DNA of 64,000 nucleotides, from positions 62,001 to 126,000 of the forward strand of contig CANSSG010000002.1 of the NCBI GenBank assembly GCA_947649615.1, read 5' to 3'. The position numbers and the translations under genes were made by a program. This stretch comes from an uncultured Clostridia bacterium (GTDB taxonomy: Bacteria; Bacillota; Clostridia; Oscillospirales; Oscillospiraceae). Below are positions 8,872-18,577 of this stretch, one piece after another; within the stretch, counting starts at the first letter, position 1, and every line of letters begins with the position of its first letter. The notes under the pieces were generated by a model. It did not search any database and was not told the DNA's origin. It was given only the letters and a program-made list of their open reading frames with translations.

Positions 8872-9261
8872 TTACTTGTGATAAAAAGATTGTTCGCCGG
8901 CCATCCGCACACTGACCCGGCGGTCCAGGTCCACCACCTGCTCCAGCAGGCGGCGGGTTTTTCCCGCCTGTTCCAGGAAAATCTTTTCCCCGTCATCCTG
9001 GGGAGCACCGCCGCCCCGCAACTCCTGAACCCGTTCCCAGGCTTCATCGCCCAGGGCGGCCAGCCGGGTTTTTGCCCCTCTGTCCACTTCCGCCGCCTGG
9101 CGGATGGGGTCCTGGCGCATGGCGACCAGCATACGCGCGGAGACCTGGTCGTTCCGGTCCAGGCTCTCGGCCAACTGGCGGGTCAAGTCCTGCACCTCGG
9201 CAAGGTAATTATACTTCTTCCGCTCTAGTACTGTCAACTCCAACCAATCATCCCGGGTCAT
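8872..9261 (-). CDS. FliT-like flagellar export chaperone (putative)
   Basis: 129 residues, mostly charged helices with heptad-like spacing (VLERKKYNYLAEVQDLTRQLAESL, later EKIFLEQAGKTRRLLEQVVDLDRRVS). Its start overlaps the fliS stop codon by 4 bp (ATGA). That is the standard place for FliT after FliD and FliS. FliT-type chaperones hold the cap protein FliD before export. Sequence similarity in this family is weak, so the call rests on position, size and helical pattern. Confidence 0.6.
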   Translation of the reverse strand: MTRDDWLELTVLERKKYNYLAEVQDLTRQLAESLDRNDQVSARMLVAMRQDPIRQAAEVDRGAKTRLAALGDEAWERVQELRGGGAPQDDGEKIFLEQAGKTRRLLEQVVDLDRRVSVRMAGEQSFYHK

Positions 9262-9653
9262 GCCTGTCCTACCTTCCCGGCCTGGGCGGCGGCATTGCGC
9301 TCGGCGGTGTGGAAGGCGTCCCGCATATCCGCCAGCATAGGCCGGAGCTGTTCCAGCTCCTTTTTATTCCGCCCGATCTTGATCCGGCCGAGCTGATATG
9401 TAAAATACTCGTACATCCGGCTCAAATCCTGGCTGATAGGATACTGGCGGTCCAGGGTTTCGTCCAGGTAGTTGACGATGTCCGTACACCGGTCCACCGC
9501 GGCCTCAAAGGCGGGGAAATCCTCCTTATCCAGGGAGATAGACGCCATTGTGGCCCGCTTCACCAATTCGTCGTACAGCAGCAGCAGCAGCTCGCCGGGG
9601 GTCATAGACCCCACGGACTGCTGCTTATACTGCTGATAGCCTCTTCTATCCAT
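9258..9653 (-). CDS. fliS: Flagellin export chaperone FliS
   Basis: 131 residues, normal FliS size. The N-terminus carries GYQQYKQQSVGSMTPGELLLLLYDELVK, the conserved FliS opening (YxxxxVxTxxPxxLxxMLYDG). The rest is an antiparallel helical bundle. FliS binds the disordered C-terminus of newly made flagellin and keeps it unfolded for export. No flagellin gene is present in the window, so its client is encoded elsewhere. It lies 33 bp after fliD and overlaps the FliT-like gene. Confidence 0.93.
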   Translation of the reverse strand: MDRRGYQQYKQQSVGSMTPGELLLLLYDELVKRATMASISLDKEDFPAFEAAVDRCTDIVNYLDETLDRQYPISQDLSRMYEYFTYQLGRIKIGRNKKELEQLRPMLADMRDAFHTAERNAAAQAGKVGQA

Positions 9654-9686
9654 ATGAGGCGGCGCTCCTTTCTGTCAATCGGGGGC

Positions 9687-12497
9687 TTAGCCCATTCCCA
9701 TCATACCGGCGAGACTGGAGCTTTGGGAGTTCATCTGGTAGATCAGGGTTTCCAGCTTACTGAACATACTGGTATACTTATCCACTTGAGCGGACAGCTT
9801 ATCCTGCCACTTTTCGATCTCGGTGCTGATGTTGTCAATTTCCTTCTGCCAGGTGTTGTTCATCAGGCTCAGGGAACTAAGGGGCGTACCCGCCTGCTCC
9901 ACCAGGATGCCCTTGGTCGCGCCGGTCAGGCCCGCGTAGCGGTCAAGCTGGGTTTTCATGCTCTGCATGATGCCCGGAACATTCCCATCATCGCCGGTGC
10001 GCGTGAAAGCGTCGGCTACCGCATCGGGGTCCATGTCCAGGGCGCTGCGCAATTTGTTTTCATCCAAGGTAAGCTGGGCCGCGCCGTCCACAGCGGAATA
10101 TGTGACGCTGATGCCCATAGCCCGCAGTTGGGCGTTCGCCTGAGCACTGGCCTGGGTGTTGCCCTGGGTGTTGCCGGTAAAGATGCCCAGCATCTTCTCA
10201 TACAAGCCAGACAGGTTCCGGTCGTTGAACAGCAGGCCTTGCTTCGCCTTCTCCTCATAGGCCTTGATGGCGCTTTCGCTCATGCTGGCCTTATCCTCAT
10301 CGGTCAGGGGATCATAATCGGAGAAGGAGCCGTTGGAACTTTTCCGGTACGGCAGGGTGGCGTACTGCTTGCGGATCTCCGACATCATCTCGTTGTAGTC
10401 GTTGACCATGCTGCGGACCGCGTCCACAATCTTGTCGGAGTCGGTGGTACGCTGGAAGGTGACGGCTTCGCCCTCCTCCGCCTGGAAGGTGCCTTTGAGC
10501 GCAACGCTCATGCCGTCCAGGTTGACGTTGTTGGTAGGACGGGTCATCTGCATCTTCTCGCCGTTGATCTCCACCTCGAACTTAGCGTCCTTACCGGGCG
10601 TGTAGTTGACCGCAGGCGCGTACTTTGAATCAAATTCAATATCAAACTCCGTCACCGGATTCTTGGCACTTATCGTAAAGTCTACCTTTGCGCCATTCTT
10701 ATCGGTTATATCCAGTTCACCCGTGTATTTATTGTAAGCGGCCGTATAGCCAAAGTTAAATATAGTGCCATTCAACTCAGCGGCAACTTTCTCAATCGAA
10801 GTGTCCTTCGAAAAGGTGCCAAATGCAATGTCACCTGGAGGATTATCCTTGAAATGGAACGTAACTTTATCTCCCCTGGTGGGATCCAGCCAGCTACTAA
10901 TGCCATAAGCTTCCGCAAAAGAAGCCGTGCTCGTGTCGCTGATCTTGGTCGAGCCGAACATCTTCTCCGCCAGGCCCCCGTCAATGTTGATCTCGGTCTC
11001 AGAGCCGGTTTCCTTGCTGACGAAGGTAAACTGGCGGGTGGTCTGGGAGAAGGTGACCTTCACCCCGGCGGCGGCGTTGCTGTTGATATCGTTAAGGACT
11101 TCGGACAGCTTGGTCTTGCTGTCATAGCTGCCGATTTTGACGCCGTTGATGATGAAGTCCTGCTTCTCCTCCTTGCCGTCGTAATTCTGCTTGAAGGTTC
11201 CCTCAGGCAGAAGCTCGCCCAAGGTTTTGCCGGTATTGAGGTAGTTGGTGGCGGCATTGCCGATGCCCAGGGCCTTGCCCGCGTCGGTGTTGATGATGAG
11301 GTCGGAGTTCTCAGGGGCCTTGATCTTTAGCTGCAAGGTATCGGCGCTGCCGGACTCGTTGGAGACGGTGAGCTTGCCCTTGCCGAACTGCTCATCAAGG
11401 GATTTCTGGAGAAGCTTGACATAATTGTCGGCGTTGACCTCCAATTCCTTACCGTCCTCGCCCTTGATATACTGGCCATCGTTGTCCATAAACTTATCGC
11501 CCGCGATGCGCGGCATGGTGATGGACTTGACCTTGCCATCCAGAGAGATGTTCATGGTCTTACCAGAGATATGGCCTCCCACGGTGGTCTTATTCGTATA
11601 CTTGGTAATCTTATTGGTGTCGATGGTGGCGGGCTTGTTCTTCTCGGCGTCCTCCAAGTCCAGGCCCAGCTTCTTTTTCAGATCATCGCTGGCATCAGAG
11701 ATATACACGCTGTTGCCGCCGCTGGTCTTGTCGGAGAAGCTAATTTTGCCGTTCTTGAACTCCACATTAATCAGGTCGGTGGCCTTCTTGCTCTCGCCGC
11801 TGGACAGGGATATCTGGGCATCCCCCAGCTTCTCCTGAATCATCTTGTAGAAAGCTTCGGCCTTCTCCTCACTGGTCAGCTTGACTTCTTCCGTGGTGCC
11901 ATCATCCTTTTTGACCGTCTTTGTATCAGGAATCACATCCTCATACTGGTCAAAGCTGATGCTCACATTCTGCCCGCCGTATTTCAGCGTCAGGGAGCCG
12001 GCCAGGGCGTTGGTGGTGAAGGTATCGCTGAACTTGACGCCGTCCTCTGCCATGATAGAGAAATCGTCGTTGACGCCCCGCATGCTGCTGCTGGTGCTGT
12101 ACCGGGCGGCGGTAGCAAGCTGGGAAACGCTGTTAATCCGCACGTCGCTTTCCGTGCGGCCGCTGGCGGAGACCTTGTCGGCATACTTTCCCTGGGCCGC
12201 AACCCGGATGGCGTTGTTGAAGAAGGACGCGCTCATCAGGTTGGTGGAGGATGCAAAGGAGGTATATTTGCTGGAGAAGGAGTACATTTTAGAAATAATA
12301 TTGCGGTACGCCTCCTGCTTCCACTCCGTCTTCGTCACTTTGTTGGACAAGCTCTGGATTTTCTTCTGATAACTCTGTACCAGGCCCTCGATCATGCCCT
12401 CGGTATCGAGGCCGCTGGCTAGACCGCTGATGACATTGGCGCTGTTATACAGGCTGCTGGTCAGGTTGCTGCCGCTTACGCCGTTGATAGAAGCCAT
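9687..12497 (-). CDS. fliD: Flagellar filament cap protein FliD
   Basis: 936 residues, clearly longer than the usual 450-700. The N-terminal FliD domain begins with SGLASGLDTEGMIEGLV, after which come coiled-coil helices (YQKKIQSLSNKVTKTEWKQ). The C-terminal FliD_C part has VRSMVNDYNEMMSEIRKQY and closing coiled coils that end at a Met-rich tail. The extra length lies in the middle (about 150-640), rich in Lys/Thr/Asp beta-strand sequence, probably surface-exposed inserted domains. Ribosome binding site AAAGGAGAG precedes ATG. A sigma-28-like promoter lies about 80 bp upstream. Confidence 0.95.
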   Translation of the reverse strand: MASINGVSGSNLTSSLYNSANVISGLASGLDTEGMIEGLVQSYQKKIQSLSNKVTKTEWKQEAYRNIISKMYSFSSKYTSFASSTNLMSASFFNNAIRVAAQGKYADKVSASGRTESDVRINSVSQLATAARYSTSSSMRGVNDDFSIMAEDGVKFSDTFTTNALAGSLTLKYGGQNVSISFDQYEDVIPDTKTVKKDDGTTEEVKLTSEEKAEAFYKMIQEKLGDAQISLSSGESKKATDLINVEFKNGKISFSDKTSGGNSVYISDASDDLKKKLGLDLEDAEKNKPATIDTNKITKYTNKTTVGGHISGKTMNISLDGKVKSITMPRIAGDKFMDNDGQYIKGEDGKELEVNADNYVKLLQKSLDEQFGKGKLTVSNESGSADTLQLKIKAPENSDLIINTDAGKALGIGNAATNYLNTGKTLGELLPEGTFKQNYDGKEEKQDFIINGVKIGSYDSKTKLSEVLNDINSNAAAGVKVTFSQTTRQFTFVSKETGSETEINIDGGLAEKMFGSTKISDTSTASFAEAYGISSWLDPTRGDKVTFHFKDNPPGDIAFGTFSKDTSIEKVAAELNGTIFNFGYTAAYNKYTGELDITDKNGAKVDFTISAKNPVTEFDIEFDSKYAPAVNYTPGKDAKFEVEINGEKMQMTRPTNNVNLDGMSVALKGTFQAEEGEAVTFQRTTDSDKIVDAVRSMVNDYNEMMSEIRKQYATLPYRKSSNGSFSDYDPLTDEDKASMSESAIKAYEEKAKQGLLFNDRNLSGLYEKMLGIFTGNTQGNTQASAQANAQLRAMGISVTYSAVDGAAQLTLDENKLRSALDMDPDAVADAFTRTGDDGNVPGIMQSMKTQLDRYAGLTGATKGILVEQAGTPLSSLSLMNNTWQKEIDNISTEIEKWQDKLSAQVDKYTSMFSKLETLIYQMNSQSSSLAGMMGMG

Positions 12498-12578
12498 ATC
12501 GATCTCTCCTTTATGATAAATATAACGATAATCTTTTTCGAAATTTTGCAGAAAAAGAGAATATCCCTCTGTACTTTT

Positions 12579-12605
12579 TTATCGTCACGTAGTATAGTAA
12601 AGTTA
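12579..12605 (-). promoter_or_regulatory. Sigma-28-type promoter of fliD
   Basis: On the minus strand TAAC, 15 bases, then GACGATAA. The sigma-28 consensus is TAAA-N15-GCCGATAA, so the match is 3/4 and 7/8, with the ACGATAA core fitting well. It points toward fliD. The opposite strand of the same region carries the likely promoter of the parA gene, so the two units diverge. Confidence 0.6.
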
Positions 12606-12646
12606 AGAGAGCCACTGAAAAGATTTTGCAGAGCGGAGGGGATAAT

Positions 12647-13417
12647 TTGTCTGCTGTAATTGCCATCACAAACCAAAAGGGCGGCGTGGGGAAAACCACC
12701 ACCTCCTGCGCCCTGCTGGCGGGCCTGCACCAGAGGGGCCGCCGGGTACTGGGCGTGGACCTGGACCCCCAGGGGAGCCTGGGGTTCTGCCTGGGTCTGG
12801 ATATTGATAACTGCGCCACCGTTTATGACGTTATGAAGGGTACCCGCCCGATTAAAGAAGTCATCGTCCCGTCGGAATGCGGGGACATCCTGCCCAGCAA
12901 CATCCTGCTCAGCGCCGCCGAGCTGGAGTTCAACCGCGCCGGGAGGGAATTCCTCCTTAAAAATGCCCTAGCCGAGGTGCAGGATGACTATGACTATATC
13001 ATCGTGGATACGCCGCCGGCGCTGAACGTGCTGACGGTGAACGCCTATGTAGTTGCGGACGGCCTGGTGATACCCATGGCCCCGGAAATTCTCAGCCTTC
13101 TGGGCGTAGCCCAGATCCGGGAAACCATCGACACCGTCCGCCGCTGCTACAACTCCCGGCTAAAGGTGCTGGGCATCCTGCTCAACAAGTACAACCAGCG
13201 GTTCACCCTCAACCGGGAGGTGCTGGACATGGCCGGCCAGATTGCCGCCCAATTGGACACCACCGTGTTCGAAGCCAAGATCCGCACCAGCGTATCGGTG
13301 GCAGAGGCGCCGGCCCACGGCGAGAGCGTACTCACCTACGCGCCTTCTTCCAAGCCCGCCGGGGATTTCCGGACCCTGATCGACGAGATCGTCCGGGCGC
13401 TTCCCGCCGCCCATTGA
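12647..13417 (+). CDS. ParA-family ATPase (chromosome/cargo positioning type)
   Basis: 256 residues from a TTG start at 12647, set by GGAGGGG about seven bases upstream. The deviant Walker A is NQKGGVGKTTTS with the signature lysine, Walker A' is VDLDPQGS and Walker B is YIIVDTPPA. The NQKGG and DLDPQG forms place it with ParA/Soj rather than MinD or FlhG. It lacks the long N-terminal HTH region of plasmid ParA. No parB gene follows. Instead, a gene for a basic-tailed EP-repeat ComFB protein begins 42 bp downstream, an arrangement like that of ParA-type cargo positioning pairs. A TATAGT -10-like box at 12593 could serve as promoter; the -35 is weak. Confidence 0.92.
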   Translation: MSAVIAITNQKGGVGKTTTSCALLAGLHQRGRRVLGVDLDPQGSLGFCLGLDIDNCATVYDVMKGTRPIKEVIVPSECGDILPSNILLSAAELEFNRAGREFLLKNALAEVQDDYDYIIVDTPPALNVLTVNAYVVADGLVIPMAPEILSLLGVAQIRETIDTVRRCYNSRLKVLGILLNKYNQRFTLNREVLDMAGQIAAQLDTTVFEAKIRTSVSVAEAPAHGESVLTYAPSSKPAGDFRTLIDEIVRALPAAH

Positions 13418-13459
13418 CCGCAGCGCCAATCAAAACTAGTCTAAGGAGAGATCGCATAC

Positions 13460-14323
<864 letters not shown>

Positions 14324-14334
14324 AACACAGACCA

Positions 14335-14365
14335 AAGCGCCGGACCCTGAATGGGTCCGGCGCTT
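14335..14365. terminator. Terminator between convergent ComFB and EAL-HDOD genes
   Basis: A perfect 13-bp stem (aagcgccggaccc and its complement) with a TGAAT loop; on the plus strand a T-rich stretch (tgcttttatgtttctt) follows. It ends the parA-comFB unit and, on the other strand, lies just past the end of the fla/che operon. Confidence 0.85.
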
Positions 14366-14369
14366 GCTT

Positions 14370-15644
14370 TTATGTTTCTTCTCCTCCGGCGCCAACGCCG
14401 GTATTCATAAGCTGCTGCCAGATATTGTTCACATCGTCCAAGCACTGGAAGTAGATTTCCGGGAGCCGGTCCATCGGCAGCCCCAATTCCTCGCCCAAAC
14501 GGTTGATGGCGGCCCAGTCCGCCCGCTCATACGCCAAAATCAGGTCGTACAGCATCCCGGGACGGCCCTCATGATGGAGCAGCGCATTCTTGACATCCGT
14601 GGAAATCGCCACCTCTGCCAAGATTTCCTCCAACGGGGCCGCAATCAAAAACGGCAGCGTGGAGAACATACCCATCAGATAGGCGTCGTTGCGGTTGATT
14701 GGCATGCTCTTGGCGTACCGCATCAGTTCGCTGGCAAAGGAAGCCCTGCTGAAGGACAGCTTCAGCATCTCCTCCTGGTTCTCGTCCATCTCGCCCTTCT
14801 CGTTGCTGCACCCCATCAGGTAAATCCACTGGCGGAGCTGTCCCAGCCCCAGAATGGTTACCGCCTGATGAACGCTGGTGGCCCGGTTGCGCAGGGCGAA
14901 GTAGGCAGAGTTGACAATTCGCAGCAGGCTGTAGGTTAAAGTGGCGTCCATCGAGATGATCTGCTCGATCTCCTCCACCTCCGGCTCATCCTTGGTGACG
15001 GCAATCAGCAGCCGGAAGAAGTTGCTTTGCAAATAGCTGCTGGAATGGACGGCGGTGAACATCTGCTCGGCGGCGTAGCGCCCGCACATGGCGTCCATGC
15101 CCAGGATAAAAGCTTTCTGATACAAATCCTCATCATCCACCCCGGTAGCCACGCACTTCTTGCCCATGCTGTGGACCATCTCAGCCAGCCGCTTGACGCT
15201 CTTGTCGTCCACATGATGGAAATCCACCATCACGTAATCAAAGTGCCGCAGGTTGGAGATGTAGCGGGGCGCAAACTGAAAGTCCTTCACCGCGATGGAG
15301 TAGCCCTCCTGATGGTACCGCTCCAAAAAGCGCATCGCCAGGGGGTGGATAATGGCGCTTTCCGTCACCTCAATTACCAGGTCCTCCGGCGCAAACAGCT
15401 TGGGCGTGTTCTTCATGAGCAGATTGGTGGTGAAGGTCATAAAGTTCTTGCCGTCCTTCAGCGCGCCTTCCCCCGCCTGGGTCAGGAAGTTATAAATCGT
15501 TTCCGCCGCCAGGAAGTCCTGGCCCGCTTCCTCGTTATACCCGTAATTCTCTCCGGTGTACCGGATTTCATAGCCCAGAATATTCCCCTGCAAATCCTTG
15601 ATTGGCTGGCGGACGATATATTTAGTCTTAGCGATTTTGGCCAT
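14370..15644 (-). CDS. EAL (degenerate) plus HDOD domain signalling protein
   Basis: 424 residues. The N-terminal half has an EAL fold (residues 1-190) in which the signature is YEIRYT rather than E-A-L/V-L, and few metal-binding acids remain, so phosphodiesterase activity is unlikely. The C-terminal half is an HDOD domain (about 200-400; MDATLTYSLLRIVNSAYFALRN, then SVHQAVTILGLGQLRQW). This is the YuxH-type architecture, usually a cyclic-di-GMP-linked scaffold. It is the last gene of the fla/che operon, 25 bp after cheV. Confidence 0.88.
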   Translation of the reverse strand: MAKIAKTKYIVRQPIKDLQGNILGYEIRYTGENYGYNEEAGQDFLAAETIYNFLTQAGEGALKDGKNFMTFTTNLLMKNTPKLFAPEDLVIEVTESAIIHPLAMRFLERYHQEGYSIAVKDFQFAPRYISNLRHFDYVMVDFHHVDDKSVKRLAEMVHSMGKKCVATGVDDEDLYQKAFILGMDAMCGRYAAEQMFTAVHSSSYLQSNFFRLLIAVTKDEPEVEEIEQIISMDATLTYSLLRIVNSAYFALRNRATSVHQAVTILGLGQLRQWIYLMGCSNEKGEMDENQEEMLKLSFSRASFASELMRYAKSMPINRNDAYLMGMFSTLPFLIAAPLEEILAEVAISTDVKNALLHHEGRPGMLYDLILAYERADWAAINRLGEELGLPMDRLPEIYFQCLDDVNNIWQQLMNTGVGAGGEET

Positions 15645-15669
15645 AGCGTTCCCTTCTTCCCTACTTGGC

Positions 15670-16587
15670 TTAGAGAGCGGCCTTCTCCAGCAGATGGTCC
15701 ATTACATCCACCAGATGCCCAATCTCCGGCTTGGTCAACTGCTCGTCAGCGCCAAGCTGCCGGCCCTTGATCCGCATTTCCTCGCTGATCAGGGAGGAGA
15801 AGATAATCAGCGGAATATTCTTAAACCGCGGGCTGTCCTTCACCAGCTTGGTCAGGCGGTGGCCGTCCATCTGGGGCATTTCGATATCGGTAATAATCAG
15901 CGCCACCTGCTTCTCCAGGTTGCCCTCCGGCAGGGCGCTGAGCGCCTCCCACAGCTCCCGGCCGTCGGAGAACATCTGCAAATTCACATAGTTGGCCTTC
16001 CGCAGGGAATCCCCGATCATCTTGCTGAGCAGGATGGAGTCTTCTGCCACCCAGATGGGCTTTTCATTGCGGTCCCGCGGCCCAAGGCTCTCCACCTCGG
16101 ACATCTGAATACTGGTCTCCGGGGCGATCTCCGCCACGATGCGCTCAAAGTCGAGGATGGTAACCAGTTCGCCGTCGCACTGGGCGATGCCGGTGGCCAC
16201 GCCTTCCGCGCCGCCGGACACGGTCTTGTCGGGCTTCTGGATGTCGGTCCAGGAAATCCGGCTGATCCGGTCCACCGTATGGACGCGGAAAGCGATAAAC
16301 ATCTTGTTAAAGTTGGTGATGATAAAAATATCCTTGGGATTCTTCTCGCTCTCCTCCCCCAGGTACCGGGGCAGGTCCACCACTGTAAGCACAGCGTCCC
16401 TGGGCTTGAAGATCCCCTCCACCGCCGGGTGCGCATGGGGCATGGGCTTGACCGGCTCGGAAATCATAATCTCGCGGACCTTGGCCACGTTAATGCCGTA
16501 GAGATTTCCCCCGATGGTAAACTTCATGATCTCAATCTCATTGGTACCGGACTCCAGAAGGATCCGGCTGTTTTGCGTATCAGCCAT
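15670..16587 (-). CDS. cheV: Chemotaxis coupling/response protein CheV
   Basis: 305 residues from the ATG at 16587 (MADTQNSRILLESG), preferred over a longer frame that lacks a ribosome binding site. The N-terminal CheW domain (about 1-160) contains NEIEIMKFTIGGNLYGINVAKVREI in register with other CheV proteins. The C-terminal receiver domain (about 175-300) has the acidic pocket VAEDS and the phospho-acceptor in LIITDIEMPQMDG. CheV couples receptors to CheA and aids adaptation by phosphorylation. With no cheW in the window, it is the only coupling protein here. Confidence 0.93.
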   Translation of the reverse strand: MADTQNSRILLESGTNEIEIMKFTIGGNLYGINVAKVREIMISEPVKPMPHAHPAVEGIFKPRDAVLTVVDLPRYLGEESEKNPKDIFIITNFNKMFIAFRVHTVDRISRISWTDIQKPDKTVSGGAEGVATGIAQCDGELVTILDFERIVAEIAPETSIQMSEVESLGPRDRNEKPIWVAEDSILLSKMIGDSLRKANYVNLQMFSDGRELWEALSALPEGNLEKQVALIITDIEMPQMDGHRLTKLVKDSPRFKNIPLIIFSSLISEEMRIKGRQLGADEQLTKPEIGHLVDVMDHLLEKAAL

Positions 16588-16634
16588 TTTTCTAACGCTC
16601 CCATCTCTTAAATTTTGCCATACATCCGCTTTAC

Positions 16635-17114
16635 TTAGAAAAGTACGTCCTGCCGGCCATAAGACCGAATACATCCCTGTCCGGTGGCCACATCAAACAG
16701 CAGCGTACGCGCCACCGTCCCCCCCACGTCCTCGGCGGTCAGGCGGATGCCCTCCTGCCGCAGGATCGTGTGGACGCTTTCGATATTCCGCTGTCCAATG
16801 TTGCCAAGGCTTCCGCCGTTGACCTCAAACATCTTGGCTCCGCCTGCAATCTTTACCGTGATCCGGGTTTTCAGCGCCCCCTTGGCGGTCATCTGCCGCA
16901 GGGTCTCCCGGATGCCGGTGTCCGCGTATTTAAACGCGTTTTTCCGGCCCGCCTCCAGGTTCATAGGCAGCATCACATGCAGCAGGGCACCCAGCCGCAG
17001 CGCCGGATCCTCAAAGCATAGTCCGATGCACGACCCAAGGGCATAGGTAATCAGCACCCCGGTGCCCTTGGCCATTTTCATATCCGCAATTCCGACAGTT
17101 ATCTTCTCATTCAT
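16635..17114 (-). CDS. cheD: Chemoreceptor glutamine deamidase CheD
   Basis: 159 residues, the family length. The catalytic pair is visible as Cys29 (TYALGSCIGLCF) and His46 (GALLHVMLP), and the ARNIESV-like segment appears as IGQRNIESVHTILRQEGI. CheD deamidates receptor glutamines and binds CheC, stimulating its phosphatase activity. Its start overlaps the cheC stop codon by 4 bp, so the two partners are coupled in translation. Confidence 0.95.
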   Translation of the reverse strand: MNEKITVGIADMKMAKGTGVLITYALGSCIGLCFEDPALRLGALLHVMLPMNLEAGRKNAFKYADTGIRETLRQMTAKGALKTRITVKIAGGAKMFEVNGGSLGNIGQRNIESVHTILRQEGIRLTAEDVGGTVARTLLFDVATGQGCIRSYGRQDVLF

Positions 17115-17734
17115 TCCGCAACGCCCAGCTTTGCTAACAAGAAATTCAGGGACCTCACGTCAGGAGAAAGTAGCAGGTGGCAGGGGACCTGCTTGTTGTC
17201 GCAGACGAAATTTCCCCCTATGGTCATCAGGTAATCACTGGTTCCGCCGTACATCGCCATTGGCACAGCCAGAATGGCCCCCTGCATATCCACCGCGAAC
17301 GCGGGGACAGTCAGGCTCACGGCAATGTCGGAAAGGCCGGAGAGCGCGTTTATAAAGGTGGAAATCAGGATGTTCCCCACTTCCACAAGGGTGGACTGGC
17401 GCAGCTCGTCCAGCTCCCCATAGTCTTCCACACGCACATTCAGCATGGTTTCCAGCACCAGATTGATAAATTCCATCTTCTGCACGGACAGCATTACACC
17501 GCTCATCTGCCCGCCCATACCCATCAATACACCGGCTGTGACGGCCTCTGGGCCGCCGATCCAGTCGATAGCCTCGTTATAGCCCATGATCCGCACATCC
17601 GGCAGGGTAATACGCACTTCGCGGTTGAGCAGGTCGCTGAGCGCCGTTGCGGCGTTCCCGGTGCCGATGCTGCTGATTTCCCGCAGCGTATCCAGCTCCA
17701 AAGAGCTTAGCTGGTCAAAGCTCTTGATTTTCAT
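17111..17734 (-). CDS. cheC: CheY-P phosphatase CheC
   Basis: 207 residues with the two-fold CheC repeat. The first active-site motif reads E19-I-S-S22 (EISSIGTGNAATAL), where the usual Asn of ExxN is Ser. The second is intact (E118-V-G-N121). CheC dephosphorylates CheY-P and is activated by CheD, encoded immediately downstream. FliY, a second phosphatase of this fold, is encoded in the same operon with both sites intact. The loss at site one may shift the work to site two, which the family can tolerate. Confidence 0.93.
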   Translation of the reverse strand: MKIKSFDQLSSLELDTLREISSIGTGNAATALSDLLNREVRITLPDVRIMGYNEAIDWIGGPEAVTAGVLMGMGGQMSGVMLSVQKMEFINLVLETMLNVRVEDYGELDELRQSTLVEVGNILISTFINALSGLSDIAVSLTVPAFAVDMQGAILAVPMAMYGGTSDYLMTIGGNFVCDNKQVPCHLLLSPDVRSLNFLLAKLGVAE

Positions 17735-17749
17735 ATTCCGCCCCCTAAA

Positions 17750-18526
17750 TTACCCTCTCAGGCTGTTGAAGGTGGTCTCGATCTCATCAGAGGTAGTTAC
17801 CATCTTCAGCGCGTAGCTGAAGGCCCTCTGGGACTCGATCACTTTAATAAACTCCTGGGCCAGGTCGGTGTTAGACTGCTCCAGCAGCCCCCGCTGCACC
17901 TGCCCGGTGCCCAGATAAAGCTGCCCATTCATATCGGTCGCAGCCATCCGGGAGCTGTCCAAGTGCTGCATCCCGTAATGGATGGCGTAGTCGAAGACGC
18001 CAAGCTCCAGCTCCGCCCCCCGGTTTTCCGGGTCGATAACGATAAAGTTTCCCTGGGGGTCCAGGACGCAGCGGCCCTGGTTGTCGCTGAGCCGCCAGAC
18101 CTCGGTCGGCTCCGGGGGGATCTCGTTCCCCTCCTCGTCCACCTCCGGCACCGCGTCCTCAGCCGGCGGAATCCAGAACTGGCTCATGGTGAAGGAGCCG
18201 TCCCTTGTAAAAGAGATTTCCTGGGTCGCGGGGTCGAACAGAGCGAAAAACCCGTCGCCGTTGATAGCGAAATCAAAGGTTTTCCCCGTGTCGATAAACC
18301 CTCTGGTCGTGTAGTCCACCGGCGCGTGAATCATCCGCGCGCCCGTGCCTTTGGGCAGACGGGAATTATCAATACCCTCCACGTCCCGGATCATCAGCTC
18401 GCCGAAAGCGGCCCGCTGGCAGCGGAAGCCCTGGGTATTCACGTTAGCGATATTGTTCGCCTGCACGTTCATCCGGAGCTGCTGCTGGTAAGCGCCCACG
18501 GCGGCATTGTAAAACGACATATTCAT
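17750..18526 (-). CDS. flhP: Flagellar distal rod protein FlhP (FlgG family)
   Basis: 258 residues. The N-terminal rod motif (MSFYNAAVGAYQQQLRMNVQANNIANVNT, read in two parts) and the C-terminal motif (LAQEFIKVIESQRAFSYALK) are the paired helices of FlgG-type axial proteins. The central beta domain carries the FAINGDGFFAL signature. The second of two adjacent rod genes, it matches flhP in Bacillus-type order. A Pro/Glu loop (VPEVDEEGNEIPPEPTE, about 128-144) is an insertion. It forms part of the distal rod through the cell wall. Confidence 0.9.
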   Translation of the reverse strand: MNMSFYNAAVGAYQQQLRMNVQANNIANVNTQGFRCQRAAFGELMIRDVEGIDNSRLPKGTGARMIHAPVDYTTRGFIDTGKTFDFAINGDGFFALFDPATQEISFTRDGSFTMSQFWIPPAEDAVPEVDEEGNEIPPEPTEVWRLSDNQGRCVLDPQGNFIVIDPENRGAELELGVFDYAIHYGMQHLDSSRMAATDMNGQLYLGTGQVQRGLLEQSNTDLAQEFIKVIESQRAFSYALKMVTTSDEIETTFNSLRG

Positions 18527-18577
18527 GTCAGATGCCCACCTTCCTTTCCATCGGCCGGCGGCGCCGGCCTCTCTCTA

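Noticed and set aside
9258-12497. Search for a flagellin gene beside fliD/fliS
   Set aside because: No flagellin-type pair of N- and C-terminal helices with a separate start was found here; only FlgK and FlgL carry related ends elsewhere in the window.
12647-13417. ParA gene considered as FlhG/YlxH
   Set aside because: NQKGGVGKTT and DLDPQG motifs are of the ParA/Soj type, not the MinD/FlhG type; there is no FlhF gene beside it and it is on the opposite strand from the operon.
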